64,000 nt of DNA from Streptomyces phaeofaciens (GTDB taxonomy: Bacteria > Actinomycetota > Actinomycetes > Streptomycetales > Streptomycetaceae). Shown here in pieces: positions 57,792-64,000 of this stretch. The stretch lies in NCBI RefSeq assembly GCF_014648915.1, contig NZ_BMSA01000023.1:121242-185241 (forward strand). The letters run 5' to 3'. Position 1 is the first letter of the stretch. Every line of letters begins with the position of its first letter. The notes beneath the pieces were generated by a model. It worked only from the letters and a program-made list of their open reading frames with translations. It was not told where the DNA came from and did not search any database. The translations under genes were made by a program, and so were the position numbers.

Positions 57792-58220
57792 TCAGCCCTC
57801 GGTCAGCGTGACCTCCTGCCCCTGCGTCGCGTGGAAGCGGGGCAGTGGCAGACCGCCCACGGGCCGCAGCTCCATCACGGTGGCCTCGACCTGCGCCGTG
57901 CCGGGCGTCAGCCTGGTCGAGGCGACCTTGCCGGTGTTCTCCCAGGTGTGCTCGGCGCCGTCGCACACCGCGCGGGTGCCGCCGATGCCGTACCGGACGT
58001 CCTCGGAGCCCTGCCGGATGGAGGAGCTGACGAACACGGAGCCCGTGCCGTCGGTGCAGCGGTAGGTGCCGGAGAGGGTGACCGTGCCGTCGGCGGCGAT
58101 CCGCGCGGTCGGGTTGACGGTGACGCTCTCCAGCGAGTCGGCGGTGGCGGACGGGGCCGCGGCGGCCAGCAGGAACAGGGCGGCGCCGGCGGTCGCGGTC
58201 AGGGCGGGGCGGAACGGCAT
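57792..58220 (-). CDS. Small secreted protein (DUF6299-like)
   Basis: A 142-residue exported protein with a signal peptide ending near ATADS (about 27). The mature part resembles an immunoglobulin-like beta domain: VTVNPTARIAADGTVTLSGTYRC, a second Cys in AVCDGAEHTW, and GTAQVEATV. The two cysteines probably form a disulfide. GGAGG lies 6 nt before the ATG. The domain name is from memory and its function is unknown. Confidence 0.75.
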   Translation of the reverse strand: MPFRPALTATAGAALFLLAAAAPSATADSLESVTVNPTARIAADGTVTLSGTYRCTDGTGSVFVSSSIRQGSEDVRYGIGGTRAVCDGAEHTWENTGKVASTRLTPGTAQVEATVMELRPVGGLPLPRFHATQGQEVTLTEG

Positions 58221-58451
58221 GGAAGACCTCCTGTGGTGGGGATCTCCACTGGTACCGGGCGAGGGCGCCCGGCGCGGTGACCGTCACCCCTTCGGTGGCG
58301 AGTCCGCACCGGTCGTCGACGAACCGTCCCGGAGTTGTTCTGGTGCTGTCACGCTTGCGGACTCCCCCTGGCGATGGCCGAGGGACGGGCGCATGGTCGT
58401 CTCATGCGAGGCCGACCGTACGGCCGGCCGCCACCGACGTGGAGGTGCGCC

Positions 58452-58652
58452 ATGTGTTCCCACCAGCTTCCCGGCCCTGCTGCCGACGCCCACACCCACG
58501 CCGCGCATGTCGTCGCAGCCCGCCCCGAGCAGGGCTGGAGCCTGCTGTGCGACGGCACGATCGTCTTCGACGACTCCGGCGAACTGCTCCCCGACGGCCG
58601 CGTCGTGGACCCGCACCGGGTCACCACCGGCCACCTGGCGGTAGCGGCCTGA
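58452..58652 (+). CDS. Small conserved protein (DUF5999-like)
   Basis: A 66-residue protein starting MCSHQLPGPAADAHTHAAHVV, with CDGTIVFDDSGELLPDGR in the middle. This is a common short Streptomyces family. GGAGG lies 6 nt before ATG 58452. The CxH and HxHxxH residues could bind a metal. Function is unknown. Confidence 0.75.
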   Translation: MCSHQLPGPAADAHTHAAHVVAARPEQGWSLLCDGTIVFDDSGELLPDGRVVDPHRVTTGHLAVAA

Positions 58653-58722
58653 CCGCTGCGCCACTCGGGCGAGGGTACGGGGGCGCGATCGACCGGGGCA
58701 CGGTCGACCGATGCGCGATCGG

Positions 58723-58767
58723 CCCGTGCGCCATCGACCCGTGCGCCATCGACCCGTGCGCCATCGG
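58723..58767. repeat. 15-bp tandem repeat, three copies
   Basis: CCCGTGCGCCATCGA occurs three times head to tail (last base G in copy 3), with degenerate relatives just before it. It lies between the DUF5999 gene and the end of the RidA gene and is non-coding. Confidence 0.8.
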
Positions 58768-58797
58768 CCGTGCAGCCCGCTCGGCGCCCGACGGCTG

Positions 58798-59196
58798 TCA
58801 GGCCAGTACGGCCACTCCGTCGAGTTCGACGAGCGCCCGCGTGTCCCAGAGGCGTACGACTTCCACCACCGCCATGGCGGGATAGTCCCGGCCCATCAAC
58901 TCCCGCCACACACGGCCCAGTTCCGAGGCGCGGGCGCGGTAGTCGGCGACATCGGTGGCGTAGACGGTGACCCGGGCGAGGTCGGCCGGGGTGCCGCCGC
59001 AGGCGTGCAGGGCGGTGCGGAGGTTCGTCAGGGCGCGCTCGAACTGCTCGGTGAGGCCGTCGCCGACGATCTTTCCGTCGGAGTCCAGTGCGGTCTGGCC
59101 GGCCAGGAACACCAGCCGGGAGCCGGTGGCGACGACGGCGTGCGAGAAGCCGGTGGGCGGGGAGAGGGCGGGCGGGTTGACGCGCTCGGCGGTCAC
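58798..59196 (-). CDS. RidA-family protein (enamine/imine deaminase type)
   Basis: A 132-residue protein. GFSHAVVATGSRLVFLAGQTALDSDGKIVG and TEQFERALTNLRTAL are RidA/YjgF signatures. The active-site arginine usually found in the C-terminal R-E motif is not obvious: VVEVVRLWDTRALVELDGVAVL ends instead with an Asp/Glu pattern, so a variant subgroup is likely. The GTG start overlaps the acyl-CoA dehydrogenase stop (GTGA), with GGAGG 7 nt upstream. It probably assists aromatic or acyl-CoA catabolism in this operon. Confidence 0.82.
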   Translation of the reverse strand: MTAERVNPPALSPPTGFSHAVVATGSRLVFLAGQTALDSDGKIVGDGLTEQFERALTNLRTALHACGGTPADLARVTVYATDVADYRARASELGRVWRELMGRDYPAMAVVEVVRLWDTRALVELDGVAVLA

Positions 59197-60323
59197 CGGA
59201 CCGCCTCCCGTGCGGTGTACAACTCGCGGGCGATGATGCCGCGTTGGACTTCACTCGCCCCTTCGTAGATGCGTGGGGCGCGCACCTCGCGGTAGAGGTG
59301 TTCGAGCAGATGGCCGCGGTGCAGGGCGCGGGCTCCGTGGAGTTGGACGGCCGCGTCGACGACGTACTGCGCGGTCTCGGTGGCGAGCAGCTTGGCCATG
59401 GCGGCCCGTCGGGGGACATCGGGGTCGCCGACGTCGTGGGCGGTGGCCGCCGCGTAGACCATCAGCCGGGCCGCCTCGGTGCGCAGGGCCATCTCGGCGA
59501 CGGTGTGCGCGACCGTCTGAAGGTCCCTCAACCTGCCGCCGAAGGCCTCGCGTCGGGACGTCCAGTCGAGGGTCGCGTCGAGTGCCGCCTGGGCCATGCC
59601 GACCGCGAAGGCGCCGACGCTGGGGCGGAACAGGTTGAGGGTGCCCATGGCGACACGGAAACCGTGGTCGGGTTCGCCCAGGATGTCGTCGTCGGTGACC
59701 GGGACGGCGTCGAAGGACAGGGCTCCGATGGGGTGCGGGGAGAGCATGTCGAGGGGGGTGCCGGTGAGTCCGGGGCGGTCGGCGGGGACCAGGAAGGCGG
59801 TGACGCCCCGGGCGCCGGCGCCTTCGGTCGTACGGGCGAAGACGGTGTAGAAATCGGCTTCGGGGGCGTTGGAGATCCAGCGTTTCTCGCCGGTCAGGCG
59901 CAGGCCGTGCGGGCCGTCGCGCTCGGCGGCGAGGGAGAGCGCGGCCGCGTCGGAGCCCGCCCCTGGTTCGGACAGCGCGAACGCGGCGACAGCGGTGCCG
60001 TCGGCGACCCGGGGCAGCCAGCGCTCGCGCTGGGCGGGGGTGCCGTGGGCGTGCACCGGGTGGGCGCCCAGGCCCTGGAGGGCGAGCGCGGTCTCCGCCT
60101 CCGTGCAGGCGTGGGCGAGGGACTCGCGCATCAGGCAGAGCTCGACGGCGCCCGAGGTGAACAGCCGGGTCAGCAGCCCCAGCCGGCCCAGTTCGGCGAG
60201 GAGCGGGCGGTTGACGCGGCCCGGTTCGCCCTTCTCGGCGAGTGGGTGCAGCCGGTCGGCGGCCAGCGCGCGCAGTTCGGCGCACCAGGCGGTCTGTGCC
60301 GGTTCGAGCGAGAATGCGGGCAT
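59193..60323 (-). CDS. Acyl-CoA dehydrogenase
   Basis: A 376-residue flavoprotein. ALSEPGAGSDAAALSLAA (FAD and substrate binding), KRWISNA, and RIYEGASEVQRGIIAREL at the C-terminus are family hallmarks. The catalytic base position for short-chain enzymes falls in the YEGASE segment. The ATG at 60323 has GAGGGG 7 nt upstream. It is followed by the overlapping RidA gene and diverges from an aryl-CoA ligase, so its substrate may be a cyclic or aryl acyl-CoA. Confidence 0.88.
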   Translation of the reverse strand: MPAFSLEPAQTAWCAELRALAADRLHPLAEKGEPGRVNRPLLAELGRLGLLTRLFTSGAVELCLMRESLAHACTEAETALALQGLGAHPVHAHGTPAQRERWLPRVADGTAVAAFALSEPGAGSDAAALSLAAERDGPHGLRLTGEKRWISNAPEADFYTVFARTTEGAGARGVTAFLVPADRPGLTGTPLDMLSPHPIGALSFDAVPVTDDDILGEPDHGFRVAMGTLNLFRPSVGAFAVGMAQAALDATLDWTSRREAFGGRLRDLQTVAHTVAEMALRTEAARLMVYAAATAHDVGDPDVPRRAAMAKLLATETAQYVVDAAVQLHGARALHRGHLLEHLYREVRAPRIYEGASEVQRGIIARELYTAREAVR

Positions 60324-60368
60324 CGCCAGTCCCCTCTGCCGTCCTTGTCCGGCGGCTCCCTGTCGAAG

Positions 60369-60406
60369 GTATCGCGTCCCGTTGACTGTCGTCACCAACG
60401 CGATAC
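60369..60406. promoter_or_regulatory. Long inverted repeat over the divergent promoter
   Basis: GTATCGCGT and ACGCGATAC form perfect 9-bp arms 20 bp apart. The right arm overlaps the proposed -10 of the ligase promoter and a smaller TGAC-TGTC-GTCA repeat (60383-60394) lies between the arms. This is a strong operator candidate for control of both operons, possibly by the PaaX-like regulator. Confidence 0.6.
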
Positions 60407-60409
60407 GCT
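60382..60409 (+). promoter_or_regulatory. Candidate sigma-70-type promoter for the CoA ligase gene
   Basis: TTGACT (60382-60387) and TACGCT (60404-60409) are separated by 16 bp and lie about 200 bp before the ligase start. Confidence 0.5.
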
Positions 60410-60606
60410 CGTGAGGCGAAAGCACCTCGCCCCACCCGCACGACCGCACGACCGCACGCACGACCCCACCGCGCCCCCGGAGCAAGCCCGGAGCAGCCCC
60501 GGAGCGACCCACCGCCGGCGCGCCACGAGCGCACCCACGACGCCCACCACCACGCCCACCCATGACGCCCGCCAGGGAGCCCGTCCAGGCAAGGGGGCGA
60601 ACGCCC

Positions 60607-62322
60607 ATGAACGTCTCGGCCCACGTCGACACCTTCGCGCGCGACCATCTCCCGCCGCCCGGCCAGTGGCCCGACCTCCACTTCGAGCTGCCCGAGCTGG
60701 CCTACCCCGACCGGGTGAACTGCGCCGCCGAACTGCTCGACCGGGCCGCCGTCCCCGGCCGTCCGGTGTTCCACACCCCGTCCGGCCCCTCCTGGACGTA
60801 CGGGGAGCTGCGGATCCGCGTCGACCGGATCGCCCACACGCTCACCGACGACCTCGGGATCGTCCCCGGCAACCGCGTCCTGCTGCGCGGCCCGACCACG
60901 CCGTGGCTCGCGGCCTGCTGGCTGGCGGTGCTGAAGGCGGGCGCGATCGCGGTCACCGTGCTGGCCCAGCAGCGACCGCACGAGCTGCGCACCATGTGCG
61001 AGATCGCCCGGGTGAGCCACGCGCTCTGCGACGTCCGTGCCGTCGACGACCTCGCCAAGGCGGAGACACCGGGCCTGCGGATCACCACGTACGGCGGTGA
61101 CGCCCCCGACGACCTGCTGCGCCGGCCGGCACCCGACACGCCGTACACCGCCGTGGACACCGCGGCCGACGACGTGGCGCTGATCGCGTTCACCTCCGGG
61201 ACGACCGGCCGGCCGAAGGGCTGCCTGCACTTCCACCGGGATGTGCTGGCGATCGCCGACACCTTCTCGCGGCACGTTCTGAAACCGCTTCCGGACGACG
61301 TCTTCGCCGGCAGTCCCCCGCTCGGCTTCACCTTCGGCCTCGGCGGGCTGGTCGTCTTCCCGATGCGGGCCGGCGCCAGCGCCCTGCTGCTCGAACAGGC
61401 CGGCCCCCGGCAACTGCTGCCCGCGGTCGCCGAGCACCGGGTGAGCGTGCTGTTCACGGCGCCCACCGCCTACCGCGCGATGCTGGACGACCTCGACGGA
61501 CACGACATCTCGTCCCTGCGCCGCTGCGTCTCGGCCGGGGAGAACCTGCCCGCCGCGACCTGGCGGGCCTGGCACGAACGGACCGGGCTGCGGCTGATCA
61601 ACGGCATCGGCGCCACCGAACTGCTGCACATCTTCATCTCCGCCGCCGACGAGCACATCCGCCCCGGCACCACCGGCATCCCCGTGCCCGGCTGGCACGC
61701 GCGGGTGCAGGACGGGGCCGGGGTCCCCGTGCCCGACGGAGAGCCCGGACTGCTCGCCGTGCGCGGCCCGGTCGGTTGCCGCTACCTCGCCGACCCCCGC
61801 CAGCGGGAGTACGTGCGGGACGGCTGGAACGTCACCGGCGACACCTACGTCCGCGAGCCCGACGGCTACTTCCGCTACGTCGCCCGCGCCGACGACATGA
61901 TCATCTCGGCCGGGTACAACATCGCGGGACCGGAGGTCGAGGAGGCGCTGCTGCGCCACCCGGACGTCGTCGAGGCCGCGGTCGTCGGACGGCCCGACGA
62001 GCGCCGGGGCCAGGTGGTCGTGGCCTTCACCGTCCTGCGGGAGGGCGCGCCACGCGACACCGAGGCCCTGCGCGCCTTCCTCAAGGAGGAGCTGGCGCCG
62101 TACAAATGTCCGCGCGAACTCGTCCTCCTGGACGCGCTGCCGCGCACGGCAACCGGCAAGCTCCAGCGGTTCAGACTGCGCGCCACGGATCGGTCCGAAG
62201 GGCACGCCACGGCCGGCACCGGTGGCGAAACCGCTGGTGAGCCCGGTTGCGAGACGGGTGCCGCGGCCGCCGCGGCGACCGCCGCCGCAGCCGCCGCCGT
62301 GACCGATGGTGACCAGCAGTGA
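60607..62322 (+). CDS. Benzoate/2-aminobenzoate-type aryl-CoA ligase
   Basis: A 571-residue AMP-forming ligase. AFTSGTTGRPKGCLHFH is the phosphate-binding motif; INGIGATELLHIFISA and YFRYVARADDMIISAGYNI follow, and the C-terminal lysine is in PRTATGKLQR. The GATELLHIF segment and overall plan are those of benzoate or anthranilate-CoA ligases. An Ala-rich tail (about 540-565) is extra. ATG 60607 has a GGGGG run about 10 nt upstream; ATG 60562 is possible. It heads an operon with a PaaX-like regulator and diverges from the acyl-CoA dehydrogenase/RidA operon. The exact substrate is unknown. Confidence 0.85.
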   Translation: MNVSAHVDTFARDHLPPPGQWPDLHFELPELAYPDRVNCAAELLDRAAVPGRPVFHTPSGPSWTYGELRIRVDRIAHTLTDDLGIVPGNRVLLRGPTTPWLAACWLAVLKAGAIAVTVLAQQRPHELRTMCEIARVSHALCDVRAVDDLAKAETPGLRITTYGGDAPDDLLRRPAPDTPYTAVDTAADDVALIAFTSGTTGRPKGCLHFHRDVLAIADTFSRHVLKPLPDDVFAGSPPLGFTFGLGGLVVFPMRAGASALLLEQAGPRQLLPAVAEHRVSVLFTAPTAYRAMLDDLDGHDISSLRRCVSAGENLPAATWRAWHERTGLRLINGIGATELLHIFISAADEHIRPGTTGIPVPGWHARVQDGAGVPVPDGEPGLLAVRGPVGCRYLADPRQREYVRDGWNVTGDTYVREPDGYFRYVARADDMIISAGYNIAGPEVEEALLRHPDVVEAAVVGRPDERRGQVVVAFTVLREGAPRDTEALRAFLKEELAPYKCPRELVLLDALPRTATGKLQRFRLRATDRSEGHATAGTGGETAGEPGCETGAAAAAATAAAAAAVTDGDQQ

Positions 62323-62337
62323 TACCGACGACCTAAG

Positions 62338-63150
62338 ATGATCAACGTGTCCGACCAGCCCGCACCTCGGTCTCTCATCGTCACGCTCTACGGCGCCTAC
62401 GGCCGCTTCGCGCCGGGCCCCGTGCCCGTCGCCGAGCTGATCCGGCTGCTCGCCGCGGTGGGCGTCGACGCACCCTCCGTACGCTCCTCGGTGTCCCGGC
62501 TGAAGCGACGCGGCCTGCTGCTGCCGGCCCGCACGGCGCAGGGCGCGGCCGGCTACGAACTCTCCGACGAGGCGCGCCAGTTGCTGGACGACGGCGACCA
62601 GCGGATCTACGCCACGGCACCTCCCGAGGACGAGGGCTGGGTCCTGGCGGTGTTCTCCGTGCCGGAGTCGGAACGCCAGAAGCGGCACGTGCTGCGCTCA
62701 CGCCTCGCCGGCCTGGGCTTCGGCACGGCGGCCCCCGGGGTGTGGATCGCCCCGGCCCGCCTCTACGAGGAGACCCGGCACACCCTCCAGCGACTGCGGC
62801 TCGACCCCTACGTCGACTTCTTCCGCGGCGACCATCTCGGCTTCGCGCCGACCGTCGAGAGCGTCGCCCGCTGGTGGGACCTGGCGGCCATCGCCAAGGC
62901 CCACGAGGCGTTCCTCGACCGCCACGCCCAGGTGCTGCGCTCCTGGCAGCAGCGCATGGACACCCCGCCGGAAGAGGCCTACCGCGACTACCTCCTCGCC
63001 CTGGACTCCTGGCGCCACCTGCCCTACACGGACCCCGGCCTGCCCACGCGACTGCTCCCCGGGGACTGGCCGGGAGCGAGGTCGGCGGCGGTGTTCCAGG
63101 GGCTGCACGAGCGGCTGCGGGACGCGGGGGCGGGGTTCGCGGGGGTGTGA
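62338..63150 (+). CDS. PaaX-family transcriptional regulator
   Basis: A 270-residue regulator. The N-terminal winged helix (SVRSSVSRLKRRGLLLPAR, about 48-66), the PaaX middle domain (WVLAVFSVPESERQKRHVLRSRLAGLGFGT) and a C-terminal domain match PaaX, an aryl-CoA-responsive repressor. It starts 15 bp after the CoA ligase and should respond to the ligase product. The ATG at 62338 lacks a clear RBS; a GTG at 62347 is an alternative. The operator may be the inverted repeat at 60369-60406. Confidence 0.88.
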   Translation: MINVSDQPAPRSLIVTLYGAYGRFAPGPVPVAELIRLLAAVGVDAPSVRSSVSRLKRRGLLLPARTAQGAAGYELSDEARQLLDDGDQRIYATAPPEDEGWVLAVFSVPESERQKRHVLRSRLAGLGFGTAAPGVWIAPARLYEETRHTLQRLRLDPYVDFFRGDHLGFAPTVESVARWWDLAAIAKAHEAFLDRHAQVLRSWQQRMDTPPEEAYRDYLLALDSWRHLPYTDPGLPTRLLPGDWPGARSAAVFQGLHERLRDAGAGFAGV

Positions 63151-63185
63151 GCGCGGGGTGGGCCGGGGGCCGAGCCGGGGCCGGC

Positions 63186-63197
63186 GAAACCGGTTTC
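63186..63197. promoter_or_regulatory. Perfect GAAACCGGTTTC palindrome
   Basis: A 12-bp perfect palindrome with the form of a LacI- or TetR-type operator, 36 bp after the PaaX gene and 143 bp before cysC. The target gene is uncertain. Confidence 0.4.
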
Positions 63198-63257
63198 ACG
63201 AACACCTCGTTGCAGAACCCTGTGATCCCTCGCGCACCATGAGTCACTCAGCCAAAC

Positions 63258-63294
63258 CTCAGGCTCCTTAACAAGTCCTCTCAGACTCCTTACC
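63258..63294. promoter_or_regulatory. Direct repeat in the cysC promoter
   Basis: CTCAGGCTCCTTAAC (63258-63272) and CTCAGACTCCTTACC (63280-63294) match at 13 of 15 positions with a 22-bp period, two helical turns. They lie 46-82 bp before cysC, where a sulfur-responsive regulator could bind. Confidence 0.5.
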
Positions 63295-63339
63295 TACCGT
63301 TCGACGCGTTGCACGCCGGTAGAAAGAGGACTGTTGCGC

Positions 63340-63906
63340 ATGACCACCACGCCAAGGGCCGTCACTTCGAGGGCCCAGGGGGCCACGGTCTGGCTCACGG
63401 GACTGCCGAGCGCGGGCAAGACGACGATCGCCCGTCTGCTGGGCGACCGGCTGAAGGCCGAGGGACACCGCGTGGAGGTCCTGGACGGCGACGAGATCCG
63501 CCGCTTCCTCTCCGCCGGGCTCGGCTTCTCCCGCGAGGACCGCAACACCAACGTGCAGCGCATCGGCCTCGTCTCCGAGGTGCTGGCGCGCAACGGTGTC
63601 CTCTGTGTCGTCCCGGTCATCGCCCCCTACGCCGACAGCCGCGAGGCGGTGCGGCTGCGGCACGCCAAGAGCGGGACGCCGTACATCGAGGTGCATGTGG
63701 CCACACCGGTCGAGGTGTGCAGCGAGCGGGACGTGAAGGGCCTGTACGCCCGGCAGGCGGCGGGTGAGCTGACCGGGCTGACCGGGGTCGACGACCCGTA
63801 CGAGGCGCCGGTGGACCCCGCGCTCGTCCTGGCGACGCAGCGGCAGACCGCGCCGGAGTCGGCGGACGCGGTGTACGCGGTGCTGGCGGAGCGGGGGCTG
63901 GTGTGA
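63340..63906 (+). CDS. cysC: Adenylyl-sulfate kinase
   Basis: A 188-residue kinase that phosphorylates APS to PAPS in sulfate assimilation. VWLTGLPSAGKTTIARLL is the P-loop; LDGDEIRRFLSAGLGFSREDRNTNVQRIG and CSERDVKGLYARQAAGEL are family motifs. ATG 63340 has AGAGGA 9 nt upstream; the TTG at 63334 is too close. It overlaps cysD by 4 bp, as in the Streptomyces cys operon. Confidence 0.94.
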   Translation: MTTTPRAVTSRAQGATVWLTGLPSAGKTTIARLLGDRLKAEGHRVEVLDGDEIRRFLSAGLGFSREDRNTNVQRIGLVSEVLARNGVLCVVPVIAPYADSREAVRLRHAKSGTPYIEVHVATPVEVCSERDVKGLYARQAAGELTGLTGVDDPYEAPVDPALVLATQRQTAPESADAVYAVLAERGLV

Positions 63907-64000
63907 CGGCGGCCCTCACCGAGAAGGCCTTCGCGCTCTCTCATCTGGACGCGTTGGAGTCCGAGGCGGTGCACATCTTCCGCGAGGTCGCGGGCGAGTT
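63903..64000 (+). CDS. cysD: Sulfate adenylyltransferase subunit 2, N-terminus only
   Basis: From GTG 63903 (GTGA overlap with cysC) the first 32 codons read AFALSHLDALESEAVHIFRE, the usual CysD N-terminus just before its SGGKDS ATP-pyrophosphatase loop. The rest, and presumably cysN, lie outside the window. Confidence 0.85.
   Translation, partial: MTAALTEKAFALSHLDALESEAVHIFREVAGE

Noticed and set aside
58723..58767. CRISPR array
   Set aside because: Three contiguous 15-bp units without spacers and no cas genes nearby.

Overview
This is a high-GC actinobacterial chromosome segment, almost certainly from Streptomyces. The evidence is strong GC bias at third codon positions, many GTG starts, GTGA/ATGA start-stop overlaps, and gene content recalling the Streptomyces coelicolor neighbourhood rok7B7-xylFGH, ngcEFG, acnA and a murA paralog (recalled from memory, not searched). 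I found no tRNA, rRNA, CRISPR array, transposase, integrase or attachment site.

Layout. (1) 1-3714: the N-terminus of a divergent sugar-binding lipoprotein, a cytoplasmic GH2 beta-mannosidase and a LacI regulator overlapping it by 4 bp. (2) 3715-12455: core metabolism, with a fadA-fadB beta-oxidation pair, a beta-propeller-like protein, a NYN/PIN-like protein, an APC amino-acid permease and dxs. (3) 12650-17489: a xylose-type ABC importer (xylF, xylG, xylH) and its ROK regulator. Two strong hairpins separate the binding protein from the ATPase and permease genes. (4) 17797-21114: an ngcEFG-like importer for GlcNAc/chitobiose with a candidate DasR site in its promoter. (5) 21457-38119: a polysaccharide island. 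It holds a secreted GH92 alpha-mannosidase, a GH67 alpha-glucuronidase, a six-gene operon (two permeases, a binding protein, GH39 xylosidase, a YesL-like membrane protein, GH42 galactosidase), a divergent CE7 acetyl esterase, and an AA10 LPMO-CBM2 protein behind a perfect CebR box. Most of the enzymes lack signal peptides, so decorated oligosaccharides appear to be imported and finished inside the cell. (6) 38213-43298: a two-component system and aconitase. (7) 43695-46047: a P-loop kinase-like protein and a MurA paralog fused to an N-terminal XRE helix-turn-helix domain. (8) 46463-57731: an unusual NTPase and cyclic-nucleotide neighbourhood. (9) 57792-63150: small proteins, then a divergent acyl-CoA dehydrogenase/RidA and aryl-CoA ligase/PaaX locus. 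(10) 63340-64000: cysC and the start of cysD.

The best candidate for an undescribed system is region 8. A class III cyclase-homology protein faces, tail to tail, a six-gene minus-strand cluster. That cluster encodes an Hsp70-like ATPase without a substrate domain, two small P-loop GTPases with a shared DYRGG motif, a low-complexity partner protein, and two dynamin-like GTPases. On the far side is a translationally coupled pair: a CRP-family regulator that keeps its cyclic-nucleotide ligands, and a three-helix membrane protein that looks like the Pycsar effector PycTM. The pieces suggest a cyclic-nucleotide signalled, GTPase-based stress or anti-phage system. That function is inference.

Sugar regulation can also be read from operators. 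One 13-bp LacI-type sequence lies upstream of both the mannosidase and the xylan-type operon 35 kb away. A perfect GACAACGTTGTC palindrome lies before the GH92 gene and again at an apparently orphan position. Two CGAAAC-TTCG boxes precede the xylan operon. Two ATCTC-N6-GAGAT sites flank the acnA/kinase/XRE-MurA region and suggest autoregulation by that fusion protein.
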